Part shown: positions 27,288 to 37,500 of the stretch, piece by piece
Position numbering within the stretch: position 1 is the first letter of the stretch
How the letters are laid out: every line of letters begins with the position of its first letter
Origin: an uncultured Acetatifactor sp.
GTDB lineage: Bacteria > Bacillota > Clostridia > Lachnospirales > Lachnospiraceae
DNA: 64,000 nt
Direction: 5' to 3'
Assembly (NCBI GenBank): GCA_944383825.1
Contig: CALWRA010000009.1
Location: 1-64,000, forward strand
Program-made: the position numbers and the translations under genes
Notes under the pieces: generated by a model
Database searches by the model: none
The model's input: only the letters and a program-made list of their open reading frames with translations
Told to the model about the DNA's origin: nothing

Positions 27288-28452
27288 ATTTCCACTGCTC
27301 TGAGCTGAATACTTCCCGCCCTCCTACATAGGTTGCCATCACCCTGTTATTATCGTCCAGCACTACGAAATCCGCCGCCAGACCTTCCTGGATGAAGCCG
27401 CGCTCCTTTTCCATTCCCAAAAGCCTTGCCGGATTTTCCGTGAGCAGGCGAAGAACCTCCTCCGGGCCTTTGCCCGTAAAGGCAATTAGATTTTCAAATG
27501 CTTTTCCGGTGGTCAAAGTGCTCCCGGCCCTGGTGCCGTCAGAAGCAAGCTTGGCGTCCCCGTCCTTTACCACAACATCATTTACTCCCAGTTTATAACT
27601 GCCATCCGGCAAGCCCGCAGCCATTATGGAATCCGTGACGGCCACTGTCCGATCCAGCCCTTTGGTCTTAAGGATCAGGCGCACTGTTCCCGGATGAAGA
27701 TGCCTTCCATCGCAGATCATCTCACAGTACACTCTGTCATCCTCAAGCACCGCTCCCCAGATTGCCGGAAAATGCTGATGCAGAAGTTTCATGGCATTTC
27801 CTGTGTGTGTGGAAGCCGCCGCGCCCTGGCGGATTGCCGCCATAGCCGTCTCATAGTCTGCTCCCGAATGCCCTATTGCCACCTGTATTCCCAGCGCCTT
27901 CAGCCTGGGAATATCCTCCACCATTCCTTCTACCTCCGGAGACACTGTGATATAGCGGATGGCTCCTCCGGCTGACTGCTGGTATTCCTCTATCAGGGGA
28001 ATATTTTTTTTCTGGAGCAGATGCTCCGGCATGGCTCCCTTATATTCAGCGGCAAGGAAGGGTCCCTCCAGGTGGAGCCCCAACATTGCGGCTCCCCTAT
28101 GCTCCTGCTCCTTCCAACGGTTGTACGCGTCGATGCAGGCCATTGTCTGTTCCTTTGTATCCGTCAAAACGGATCCAAGCCATCCCGTGGTTCCCTGAGA
28201 GGCCATAAAACAGCTGATTTTTTCATATCCCTCCGGGTCAGCGCTGTTTACGTCCACTCCTGCGGCTCCGTGGGTATGTATGTCCAGAAAGCCGGGAGCC
28301 AGCCGCAGCCCCTTCAAATCCACACGCTCCGCCTCAAAATCCGCAATCCACTCTCCGATTCGGGTAATAACTCCATCCTCTGCCAAAACCGACAGCGGCT
28401 GAAAATGATGGTCCTTGTATATAAGTCCGTTATAAAATATTTTCCTGCCCAT
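27277..28452 (-). CDS. nagA: N-acetyl amino-sugar 6-phosphate deacetylase (NagA/AgaA)
   Basis: The 391-residue amidohydrolase removes acetate from GlcNAc- or GalNAc-6-phosphate in the cytoplasm. Metal and active-site motifs are visible: PGFLDIHTHG, HLEGPFL, GHSGADYE, THTGNAM, DGRHLHP and VTDSIMAAGLPDG with the catalytic aspartate. It lies between the LarA-like gene and the PTS fusion in one operon. The AgaS-like isomerase, phosphofructokinase and class II aldolase nearby make the GalNAc branch (AgaA) more likely than the GlcNAc branch, as no NagB is seen. Confidence 0.93.
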   Translation of the reverse strand: MGRKIFYNGLIYKDHHFQPLSVLAEDGVITRIGEWIADFEAERVDLKGLRLAPGFLDIHTHGAAGVDVNSADPEGYEKISCFMASQGTTGWLGSVLTDTKEQTMACIDAYNRWKEQEHRGAAMLGLHLEGPFLAAEYKGAMPEHLLQKKNIPLIEEYQQSAGGAIRYITVSPEVEGMVEDIPRLKALGIQVAIGHSGADYETAMAAIRQGAAASTHTGNAMKLLHQHFPAIWGAVLEDDRVYCEMICDGRHLHPGTVRLILKTKGLDRTVAVTDSIMAAGLPDGSYKLGVNDVVVKDGDAKLASDGTRAGSTLTTGKAFENLIAFTGKGPEEVLRLLTENPARLLGMEKERGFIQEGLAADFVVLDDNNRVMATYVGGREVFSSEQWKYGN

Positions 28453-28459
28453 ATTCTAT

Positions 28460-29947
28460 CTACCTTTCATATGCCTCCGGATGAATACATCCGTTGGTTC
28501 CATCATAAACCTCGTTCTTCATCATCAGGTGGACCGCGGACAGCTTAAAGGTTTGGGGAAGCGCCAGTATTCTGGGAGCAGGTCCAACATATTTCTTTTT
28601 GGCATCCTCAAGAGCTTCCTCAATGGTAGCCCTTGTCTTAAGCCCCATTCCCCTTGCGTACCCGGGCTCTTGGGCGCCGCAGATATAGATGGCCGCAGTG
28701 TTCATTTCCGCAATCTGTCCGCAACTCATCATAGAAAAGCCGTGGAAGGGATGGAAAGCATTTCCGAACCGATACCTGCGAATATATTCCTCATTGTTGG
28801 CAAACATCTCCCCATACCTGTCCATATCCGTAAGCACATTCATGTAATCATGCTGAAACATCTCATAACATTCCCGCAAATAGGGCCAAAGCTCATCATG
28901 AAAATAACCGTTGCATATGGATGCACAAATAATGACGCAGTTGTCCTTCATGACTCTCTTGTGGCGGATCACCTGGGCAGAAAGCGCCTGCATCATCATG
29001 ATGGGATTTGTACCCATGCCATCTCCATAATGGAAAAACTGAGGCATGCCAAATACCATCACATCGTATTTTTCCTCAGCGAAAGGCACATATGTACGTT
29101 TGTCCGCCGCCTTCCAGGAAACTGGCTGCATTTCTTTCGCGTAACCACTGTTAATCTCAATCTGACGTGATTTCGTATCCAGAACCGCGTCGCAGCAAAA
29201 GAACTTTTTGCCCATATGCTCTTCCATTTTCATGCCGATCTCGTCAAATTTACTCCGCATCAGGGACTTTCCGCTGACAGGCGTAAAGTCCTTCCTGTGC
29301 ATAACCTGAGGCACATGATGGGAGGCAATGGAGCTCCAATGGTTTAAGCCTGTGGAGCAGTGCTTGTAGCCGCCTGAATAGCCGCCGTAAGGGTTTCCCT
29401 GCGTATGTCCGATGAGAATGGCTACATCACTGTCATGGACGTATTTATTCAGAAATACGGGATCTCCTCTGTCCGTCCTTCCGCAGTCCACCAGATGATC
29501 ATAGTCTTCGCTGTCATGATTGATAATCTGCCCCGTATACCAAAACTCGTTAAAAAGCTCCTCTCCCAGAACTCCGTAAATCTCTTCCTTTGTATTTTTT
29601 CTGTGAAGTCCGTTGGAGCAGATCAGCAGTATATCCTTTTTCGCCACTCCCGCGCTGTAAAGCTCTTTTAAAATTAGTTTGATGGAAACCTTTCTGTGTG
29701 ATGTGGGCTGTTCTCCTCCCTTTACCCGATCCGGGAAAACAATCGTCACTTTAGATCCCTTATGGGCAAGCTCTGTAAGAGGCGGCATTCCGATGGGATT
29801 ACGGATGGATTTTAAGGTCTCCTCCTCCAGCCTCTCCTCCGGAATATGAGGCGGATCCGCAACCGTCACCCCCGGTATAAAAACATCCGTACTGTCCGGC
29901 AGCTCCGCCGGCATCAGCCCTTGTCCGTACTCAAACTCTAATCTCAT
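28460..29947 (-). CDS. LarA-like nickel-pincer racemase/epimerase family protein
   Basis: The 495-residue protein matches the LarA/DUF2088 superfamily. The cofactor-binding region ICSNGLHRKNTKEE corresponds to the LarA GTHRxxTxxE motif, and GYSGGYKHCSTGLNH carries the lysine that anchors the nickel-pincer cofactor and a following histidine. LarA racemises lactate; related members act on other 2-hydroxy acids. Here it is the second gene of an amino-sugar operon (pfk-larA-like-nagA-PTS), which suggests a sugar-acid or hydroxyacid epimerisation. The cofactor genes larB, larC and larE are not in the window. The length is larger than LarA (about 425), due to the C-terminal half. Confidence 0.8.
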   Translation of the reverse strand: MRLEFEYGQGLMPAELPDSTDVFIPGVTVADPPHIPEERLEEETLKSIRNPIGMPPLTELAHKGSKVTIVFPDRVKGGEQPTSHRKVSIKLILKELYSAGVAKKDILLICSNGLHRKNTKEEIYGVLGEELFNEFWYTGQIINHDSEDYDHLVDCGRTDRGDPVFLNKYVHDSDVAILIGHTQGNPYGGYSGGYKHCSTGLNHWSSIASHHVPQVMHRKDFTPVSGKSLMRSKFDEIGMKMEEHMGKKFFCCDAVLDTKSRQIEINSGYAKEMQPVSWKAADKRTYVPFAEEKYDVMVFGMPQFFHYGDGMGTNPIMMMQALSAQVIRHKRVMKDNCVIICASICNGYFHDELWPYLRECYEMFQHDYMNVLTDMDRYGEMFANNEEYIRRYRFGNAFHPFHGFSMMSCGQIAEMNTAAIYICGAQEPGYARGMGLKTRATIEEALEDAKKKYVGPAPRILALPQTFKLSAVHLMMKNEVYDGTNGCIHPEAYER

Positions 29948-29974
29948 CGTGCATCTCCTTTCATTTGATTGTTA

Positions 29975-31156
29975 TTATTGCATATAATAATAGTCACTAA
30001 AATCAATAAAATCCCGAAGTTTGCCTCCTATCAAAGGCCGGCACCACTTGACAAATTCTTCCGTCACATCATTTCGGCGCTCATTCACATAGACATCAGG
30101 CATCACCCTCTCATACATCATTACCCGTTCAATGGGAATGGACTCTACATGAATCTGATATGAGTCATCCGGCGTCTCGTCCCTGATAAAACCTATCATC
30201 ACTCCGCTCTCGCCCCGCACGGCTGCCTTAAGCGCCTCTCTTCCGGCCATCCTCGCCTCGTCCTGATCCACCGGGGACTGCCATGCAATAGAGGCTCTCC
30301 CGCAAATTCCCGGTTTCTCGCTTCTCGCCTTGATCCCAAGCCTTTTAATGACCAGATTTGCCAGATGAGAGCTTACATCTCCGTAATAGGTTGCCCTGCC
30401 CGTTTGAAAGACAGGCGGCACAATGGGCTCTCCCTTTTCATTTTTCAACCCTTCACTGACTACCACCACAACGCCTCCCTTCTCTTCATGAAGACGTTTG
30501 ACATCCTCCAGAAATTCTTCCTCGTGGAAGGGATATTCCGGAAGATAAATCAGGTGAGGCGCATCCTGAGGCTGCTTTCTTGCCAGAGCAGAAGCAGCCG
30601 TAATCCAACCTGCATTTCGTCCCATAGCCTCAATAATACATACGTGGATGGGCAGAGATTTTACATCCTCCCCCACCTCCGCCGTGGTGGCCGCAATATA
30701 TCTGGCTGCGCTCCCATAGCCCGGGGTGTGATCCGTTATCGCAATGTCATTGTCTATGGTCTTGGGAATCCCCACCACCCGAATGTCCTCCTCCTTGCAG
30801 GCCTGATAAATTCTGCCGCAGGTATCCATAGTGCCGTTTCCTCCGTTTAACAGCACATATCGAATATTATATTTTTTAAAAATTGCAGGCATTGTCCGAT
30901 AATCTTCTTCTGTGAGGGCATACCGGGAAGAGCCAATGGCAGTAGCAGGCGTCTGAAGAAGCAGCTTCAGCTTCTCCTCAGGAAACTGCAACAGATCAAG
31001 GAAGCGCTCCCTTAAAATCGCCTGGCTTCCTCCCATTGCCCCATACACCTTATCAATCTCCTTATTCCTTTTCGCCTCCTCCAAAACCCCGTAGAGCGAA
31101 GCGTTCATTACAGCTGTGGGGCCACCCCCGTGAATCACCAAAACATTGAATGCCAT
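29975..31156 (-). CDS. Phosphofructokinase family, possible tagatose-6-phosphate kinase
   Basis: A 393-residue PfkA-type kinase with VIHGGGPTAVMNA, the substrate loop PKTIDNDI and MGRNAGW. The nucleotide motif reads GGNGTMDT. The glycine after N is as in ATP-dependent enzymes, while the lysine of PKTIDND is shared with pyrophosphate enzymes. The usual GGDG aspartate, which binds magnesium, is asparagine, which is unusual. It is the first gene of the operon with larA-like, nagA and the PTS fusion. With AgaS and the class II aldolase it could phosphorylate tagatose 6-phosphate. A plain 6-phosphofructokinase role remains possible. Confidence 0.82.
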   Translation of the reverse strand: MAFNVLVIHGGGPTAVMNASLYGVLEEAKRNKEIDKVYGAMGGSQAILRERFLDLLQFPEEKLKLLLQTPATAIGSSRYALTEEDYRTMPAIFKKYNIRYVLLNGGNGTMDTCGRIYQACKEEDIRVVGIPKTIDNDIAITDHTPGYGSAARYIAATTAEVGEDVKSLPIHVCIIEAMGRNAGWITAASALARKQPQDAPHLIYLPEYPFHEEEFLEDVKRLHEEKGGVVVVVSEGLKNEKGEPIVPPVFQTGRATYYGDVSSHLANLVIKRLGIKARSEKPGICGRASIAWQSPVDQDEARMAGREALKAAVRGESGVMIGFIRDETPDDSYQIHVESIPIERVMMYERVMPDVYVNERRNDVTEEFVKWCRPLIGGKLRDFIDFSDYYYMQ

Positions 31157-31262
31157 CCCTATACCTCTCTTTCCGCCTCAGCGAGCGCCAAACCTCCCAT
31201 GGCTTCTGTAGTGGAATTATTCTAACACAATGTTCTGGAAAACAAAAAGAGGGTATTTATCC

Positions 31263-31270
31263 AAACGTTT
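31263..31270. promoter_or_regulatory. Likely operator of the second LacI regulator
   Basis: AAACGTTT, a CG-centred palindrome, lies in the 200-base divergent region between the pfk operon and the second lacI-type gene. LacI/GalR proteins often bind such cores. Confidence 0.45.
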
Positions 31271-31356
31271 TCGTAAAATAACTATGGATTTTCAGCAAGA
31301 AGTTCCGTATACTGAGGATAGAGACTTTTCAAAAGATGCAGAAAGGTGGCCCTTCT

Positions 31357-32403
31357 ATGACCCTGAAAGAAATTGCCCGGGAAGCCGGCGTCTCTGTCTC
31401 CACCGTATCCCGAGTAATCAATAATAATTCCAAAGCTGCCAGCAGAGAAGTGCAGGATCGCATATGGGAGATTGTCCGTCGCACCGGGTATATCCCAAAT
31501 TCTGCGGCTCAAAACCTTAAAATGGGAAGCCGCTTCCAGGACAGGGCGGTATCTCGTTCCTTGGCCTGCCTTTTTGCCCGAACCCCGGATATGATGACGG
31601 ATCTCTTTTTTAATTCTCTGGCCCGAAGCATTGAGCAGGAAGCCTTTCAGCACAATTATATCCTGAAATATTCCTTCAGCGCCTTTGACATCCACGCTCC
31701 CTCCACCTACCGTCTGGTGGTGGACAATCACGTCAACGGCATCGCCGTCCTGGGCCGCTGCGATAAGCAAACTCTGAAATTTCTAAAGCAATATTTTAAC
31801 AGTGTGGTTTATGCAGGCCTTAACAGTTTGGACGCAAATTATGATCAGGTAATCTGCTCAGGCCGTCAGGCAGGCTATGCCGCCGCAGAACACCTTATAA
31901 ACCTGGGCCACAGCAGGATCGCTTATATTGGCGAAACCATTAGCGAAGAGCGCTACCTGGGCTACTGCGACGCACTTGCCGCCCATGACATCCCTCTAAG
32001 ACCCGAATATATTGTTAATGTGAAGCTGTCTTCTGAGGATGGCTTTCGGGGCGCCCAAATATTAATTGAAAGAAATACGGATGTCAGCGCCATATTCTGC
32101 AGCAATGACCTTACGGCCATTGGCGCCATGCGAGCCCTTCAGACAAACGGAATTCACATTCCCAAGGATATTTCCCTGATCAGTATTGATGATATTGATA
32201 CTGTCCAATATCTCTCTCCCATGCTTACCACTGTTCACGTGCCAACCCAGGAAATGGGACAAATGGCTGCCAAAATCCTTATTGACCGCATCGAGGGGGG
32301 ACACCGTCTGCCTGTTAAGATCAGCCTTCCGTTCTATCTGGCAAACAGAGAAAGCTGCACATCCTACAGACGACCCGGCAGGCTCCAAAAGAGATCAGAG
32401 TAG
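31357..32403 (+). CDS. LacI-family transcriptional repressor (second)
   Basis: The 348-residue protein begins MTLKEIAREAGVSVSTVSRVI, a standard LacI helix-turn-helix, then YIPNSAAQNLKMGSR (hinge), and an effector domain with ISIDDIDTVQYLSPMLTTVH. The ATG at 31357 is preceded by AGGTGG, and the HTH then starts at residue 2 as usual. It diverges from the pfk-larA-nagA-PTS operon and is followed by the aldose epimerase gene, so it probably controls one or both. It differs clearly from the first LacI protein in HTH sequence, so the two should bind different operators. Confidence 0.92.
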   Translation: MTLKEIAREAGVSVSTVSRVINNNSKAASREVQDRIWEIVRRTGYIPNSAAQNLKMGSRFQDRAVSRSLACLFARTPDMMTDLFFNSLARSIEQEAFQHNYILKYSFSAFDIHAPSTYRLVVDNHVNGIAVLGRCDKQTLKFLKQYFNSVVYAGLNSLDANYDQVICSGRQAGYAAAEHLINLGHSRIAYIGETISEERYLGYCDALAAHDIPLRPEYIVNVKLSSEDGFRGAQILIERNTDVSAIFCSNDLTAIGAMRALQTNGIHIPKDISLISIDDIDTVQYLSPMLTTVHVPTQEMGQMAAKILIDRIEGGHRLPVKISLPFYLANRESCTSYRRPGRLQKRSE

Positions 32404-32460
32404 GGAAAACTATCCGGATCAACATTGAGAAAGCAAATATGACAACAGGAGGAAAATATT

Positions 32461-33342
32461 ATGATTATCACTCTGCGCGACGCCAAAGCATCCGCATCCA
32501 TCGACACACTGGGAGCCCAGCTGGTCTCCTACAAAGATTCCTCAGGCCGGGAATATATCTGGCAGCGAGATCCGAATTTTTGGGGCAGCTGCTCTCCCAT
32601 ACTGTTTCCCATTGTGGGAGCGCTGAGGGACGGACACACCATGATCGAAGGGCAGATTTACGAAATTCCCAAACACGGTTTCGTAAAAACCTCTGAGCTG
32701 GCTGCAGAGCAGCCCGGACCGAACCGGGCGGTTTTCACTCTTCTGGACTCCGAATCCACCCGCTCTATGTATCCCTTTCCCTTCCTCCTGGAAGTCACAT
32801 ACGCCCTTACAGACGGAATACTGAGCATGAGCTGTCTTGTGGAAAATACAGGAACAGACAGGCTTCCTTACTTTATAGGCACTCATCCGGGCTTTATCTG
32901 TCCGCTTTTTGAGGGAGAATCCTTTGAAGATTATGTGCTGGAATTTGATGAAGAAGAGACAGAAGGGTATCGTTCCTACAATATGACCCGAAGGGAATTT
33001 GACTTAAGCAGACGACTGCCCTTCCCGGGAGACGGAAAGCGTATCCCTCTGTCCTATGAATTGTTTTTAAGCGACGCCATTTGGTTCGATGTGCCGCGCT
33101 CACGGAGAGCTAGGCTACTGAACCCCGCCACCGGCCACGGTGTAGAGACGTCCTTCCCTGACTATGACACAGTGGCTTTCTGGACAATGGCCGATAAAAA
33201 AGCACCCTTTTTGTGCATTGAGCCCTGGAACGGCTCCGCTCCCTGCTCTGGAGAGGGGGAAGCCTTTACCGATAAAAATCATCTTCAGACTCTGTCTCCC
33301 GGAGAAAGTCGGCAGTATCGGCTCATTATCCGATATTTATAA
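32461..33342 (+). CDS. Aldose 1-epimerase family protein, LacX/YeaD-like
   Basis: The 293-residue protein has a galactose-mutarotase-like fold pattern: REYIWQRDPNFWGSCSPILFP near the N-terminus (in part), VGALRDG, GTHPGFICP with the conserved histidine, and FLCIEPWNGSAP with the glutamate expected to act as the base. It would interconvert sugar anomers or bind sugar phosphates. AGGAGG precedes the ATG. It follows the second lacI-type gene by 57 bases and converges with rfbD. Confidence 0.88.
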   Translation: MIITLRDAKASASIDTLGAQLVSYKDSSGREYIWQRDPNFWGSCSPILFPIVGALRDGHTMIEGQIYEIPKHGFVKTSELAAEQPGPNRAVFTLLDSESTRSMYPFPFLLEVTYALTDGILSMSCLVENTGTDRLPYFIGTHPGFICPLFEGESFEDYVLEFDEEETEGYRSYNMTRREFDLSRRLPFPGDGKRIPLSYELFLSDAIWFDVPRSRRARLLNPATGHGVETSFPDYDTVAFWTMADKKAPFLCIEPWNGSAPCSGEGEAFTDKNHLQTLSPGESRQYRLIIRYL

Positions 33343-34200
33343 GGGACGGCTGCCTTCCTCTTTCAGCACATTCAAAAAACGTTTCAGTGCATCCTGCCAG
33401 GAGGGCAGCTTCTCAAAGCCGTTTTTTGTCAGCTTCTCCTTGCTCATACGGCTGTTGCAGGGGCGCTTTGCTTTCGCCGCGTATTCCGCCGTGGTAACGG
33501 GAATCACCTTTACAGAAGCCTCTGCCTGGCGGAAAATTTCACACGCGAACTCATACCAGGAGCAAACCCCCTCATTGGTGGCATGGTAAATGCCATATTT
33601 TTCCGTCTGGACCATATCCGCCAACAGCTTAGCCAGATCATAAGTATAGGTGGGCGATCCGAACTGATCGTTCACCACCCTTATGGTATCGTGATCCTTT
33701 GCCAGATTCAGCATGGTTTTGATAAAATTCTTTCCGTTAACGCCAAATACCCATGCAATGCGGACAATAAAATATTTTTGGAGAGCGCTTTCAACAGCCA
33801 GCTCGCCTTCATACTTTGTCTGTCCGTACACACTTTGCGGATGACACTCGTCCTCCGGCTCCCAAGGTCTCTCGCCATCTCCGCTGAATACATAATCCGT
33901 GCTGATATAAATCATCTTAATATCCAGCTCTTTACACACCCTGACTATATTCCTGGTGCCCTCCACATTGACTTTTCGGCAAAGATCTTCGTTTTCCTCC
34001 GCCGCATCCACTGCAGTATAGGCGGCGCAGTGAATCACCGCATCGGGATTTTCCTCCTTTATCACCCTGTCCACACTCCGGGCATCTGTGATGTCCATCT
34101 CGTCAATATCCACGCCCAGAGCCTCTATTCCTCTTGCAGTCAGTTCATTTACCACATCAAATCCAAGCTGCCCCCTCACTCCTGTTACCAATACCTTCAT
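33337..34200 (-). CDS. rfbD: dTDP-4-dehydrorhamnose reductase family (RmlD)
   Basis: A 287-residue SDR protein with the NAD(P)-binding VTGVRGQLG motif, VDAAEEN, ISTDYVFSG and the catalytic YGQTKYEGE. These are the signature segments of RmlD, which makes dTDP-L-rhamnose. No rmlA, rmlB or rmlC gene is next to it, so it is an isolated cell-envelope gene in this window. Its 3' end overlaps the convergent epimerase gene by six bases. A related sugar reductase role cannot be excluded. Confidence 0.85.
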   Translation of the reverse strand: MKVLVTGVRGQLGFDVVNELTARGIEALGVDIDEMDITDARSVDRVIKEENPDAVIHCAAYTAVDAAEENEDLCRKVNVEGTRNIVRVCKELDIKMIYISTDYVFSGDGERPWEPEDECHPQSVYGQTKYEGELAVESALQKYFIVRIAWVFGVNGKNFIKTMLNLAKDHDTIRVVNDQFGSPTYTYDLAKLLADMVQTEKYGIYHATNEGVCSWYEFACEIFRQAEASVKVIPVTTAEYAAKAKRPCNSRMSKEKLTKNGFEKLPSWQDALKRFLNVLKEEGSRPL

Positions 34201-34387
34201 TATCCCTTACCTGCCTTTATTTCTTGATATTTGTCCTTTCATTTCACGCCCGTTATTCACGGCCATGAATGTCTCACTCATACATTATAAACAATTATTG
34301 CCGGAAATACAATTACGAATACAAAGTATCTGCTTTCTGTCATCCATTCCTTCCAAAGAAGACGGCCTTTTACATTCCGGCATCGCA

Positions 34388-34432
34388 AAATGCTGCCGCA
34401 GACATATGAAATCCATCCCTGCGGCAGCATTT
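34388..34432 (-). terminator. Terminator of the rpoBC operon
   Basis: A 14-base perfect stem (CTGCGGCAGCATTT and its complement) with a 17-base loop lies about 75 bases after rpoC and is followed by TTTT-G on the minus strand. The other 250 bases of the gap (34201-34506) hold nothing else recognisable. Confidence 0.75.
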
Positions 34433-34506
34433 ATGCTGTTCAAAACTTATTTATTTAATCCACTGTCCGCGCCTGGCGCAGCCTCACTGACATGGGATTC
34501 CATTCC

Positions 34507-37500
34507 TCACAGATTCTCCAAAGTAGACTCCAAGATGGCCTCTTCCGCCTCTGCAGTCTCATGTTCATCCAGATCAGAAGGCTCCGCTCCGAAGGCAAGC
34601 CCCTCGCCGAAACTTAAGCTTTCCTCTCCTTCAAGCACATCCTCGTCAAAGGAAATCGTATCTATTTCATCTGTGTTGAGTCTGGTGTTGCGGTACCGCT
34701 TCATGCCGGTGCCCGCCGGGATCAGCTTACCGATAATCACGTTTTCCTTTAAACCGATCAGCGGATCCACCTTGCCCTTAATAGCCGCCTCTGTGAGAAC
34801 CTTTGTGGTTTCCTGGAAGGAAGCTGCCGACAGGAAGGAATTCGTTGCCAGAGCGGCCTTCGTAATTCCCAGCATGACCTGCTTTCCCTCCGCAGGCTCT
34901 TTTCCCTGGGCCATCAGTTCCTCATTCATATCTTCAAACTCCAGCACATCCACCAGAGTTCCTGGAAGAAAATCTGTGTCGCCGTGATTTTCAATGCGAA
35001 TTTTCTTCAGCATCTGGCGCACAATCACCTCGATATGCTTGTCGGAAATATCAACGCCCTGCAGACGGTAAACGCGCTGTACCTCTCTGAGCATATAATC
35101 CTGAACCGCACGGATTCCCTTAATTTTCAAGAGATCATGAGGATTCACGCTTCCCTCGGTAAGCTCGTCGCCTGCCTCCAGCACCTGGCCATCCACAATT
35201 TTGATACGAGAGCCGTAAGGAATCAGGTATGCCTTTGATTCCCCTGTCTCGTCGTTGGTAATAACCACTTCGCGCTTTTTCTTGGTATCCCGGATCTCCG
35301 CCTTGCCTCCGAACTCCGCAATAATTGCCAGACCTTTGGGCTTTCTGGCCTCAAAAAGCTCCTCTACACGGGGAAGACCTTGGGTAATATCGTCGCCGGC
35401 AACGCCGCCTGTGTGGAAGGTTCTCATGGTAAGCTGCGTACCGGGCTCTCCGATAGACTGAGCCGCAATAATACCCACAGCTTCGCCCACCTGCACCGCC
35501 TCGCCGGTAGCCATGTTTGCGCCGTAGCACTTGGCACAGATTCCGTTGCGGGAACGACAATTCAATATGGTACGAATCTTCACAGCCTCCACAGGCTCAC
35601 CGTTCTCGTCCACGCCCACGCTCAGAATCTTTGCCGCACGGCTGGGGGTAATCATGTGATTGCGCTTAACAATCACGTTGCCATCCCCGTCCTTGATCTC
35701 ATCACAGGAATACCTTCCGGTGATTCTATCCTTCAGACTTTCAATGGTCTCTTTGCCATCCATAAATGCCTTAACCACCATACCGGGAATTTCCGCTCTT
35801 CCCTCCGCACAGTCCACCTCTCGGATGATCAGCTCCTGAGATACATCAACCATACGTCTGGTTAAATAACCGGAGTCGGCAGTACGTAGCGCAGTATCGG
35901 ACAAACCCTTGCGGGCGCCGTGTGCGGACATAAAGTACTCCAGCACATCCAATCCCTCACGGAAATTGGATTTAATAGGAAGCTCAATGGTTCTTCCGGT
36001 GGTGTCCGCCATCAGTCCGCGCATACCCGCCAGCTGCTTGATCTGCTGGTTGGAACCCCGGGCGCCGGAGTCGGCCATCATAAAGATATTGTTATATTTG
36101 TCAAGACCTGCCAGAAGCACCTCTGTCAGCTCCTTATCCGTCTCGTTCCAGGTCTCCACCACCGCCCTGTATCTCTCTTCCTCAGTGATCAGTCCCCGGC
36201 GGTAGTTGGCGGAAATTTTGTCCACTGTTGCCTGGGCGGCAGCCAACATCTCCGGCTTTTTCTCAGGCACCGTCATATCGGAAATAGAAACAGTCATAGC
36301 GGCTCTGGTAGAATACTTATATCCAATGGCTTTTACATCATCCAACACCTCTGCAGTCCTGGAAGCGCCGTGAGTATTGATTACCTTCTCCAGAATCTGC
36401 TTCAGACCCTTCTTGCCTACATGAAAATCCACCTCCGGCTTCAGGAAGTTCTCAGGCTCGTTTCGGTCCACAAAACCCAGATCCTGAGGCAGAATTTCGT
36501 TAAAGATAAACCGTCCCAGAGTGGATTCCACGTTACCCGTCACGGTTTCACCCTGAGCGTTTACTTTGGAAACACGAACCTTAATCCTGGAATGAAGGGT
36601 AAGCGCCTGATTCTCATAGGCCAGAATAGCCTCGTTCACATTCTTAAAGCACTTGCCCTCGCCCATCGCTCCGGGCCTTTCCTGAGTCAAATAGTAAATT
36701 CCCAGCACCATATCCTGAGATGGCACCGCAACGGGGCCTCCGTCAGAGGGCTTTAGCAGATTATTGGGGGACAGAAGCAGGAAACGGCACTCCGCCTGGG
36801 CCTCCACAGACAAAGGCAGATGCACTGCCATCTGGTCTCCGTCAAAGTCCGCGTTAAATGCGGTACACACCAGAGGATGCAGCTTGATTGCCTTACCCTC
36901 TACCAAAATGGGCTCAAAGGCCTGGATTCCCAGCCTGTGCAGGGTTGGAGCGCGGTTTAGCATAACGGGATGCTCCTTGATTACCTCTTCCAGAACATCC
37001 CATACTTGGGTATCCAGTCTCTCCACCAGCTTCTTGGCATTTTTGATATTCTGGCTGATTCCCTTTGCCACAAGCTCCTTCATCACAAAGGGCTTAAACA
37101 GCTCAATGGCCATTTCCTTGGGAAGACCGCATTGATAAATCTTCAGCTCCGGTCCCACCACGATAACGGAACGACCGGAGTAATCCACACGCTTGCCCAA
37201 AAGGTTCTGGCGGAAACGGCCTGACTTGCCCTTCAGCATATCGGACAGGGACTTCAGCGCCCGGTTTCCGGGGCCTGTTACGGGGCGTCCCCTTCTTCCG
37301 TTGTCAATCAGAGCATCCACAGCCTCCTGGAGCATTCTCTTTTCGTTGCGCACGATAATATCAGGAGCTCCCAGCTCTAAAAGTCTCTTCAGACGATTGT
37401 TTCTGTTGATGATTCTTCTGTAAAGATCGTTCAGATCTGAGGTTGCGAAGCGACCGCCATCCAGCTGAACCATAGGACGGATATCCGGGGGAATCACCGG

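Noticed and set aside
35920..36756. Plus-strand reading frame inside rpoC
   Set aside because: Antisense shadow of the rpoC coding sequence, with no ribosome-binding site or recognisable motif.
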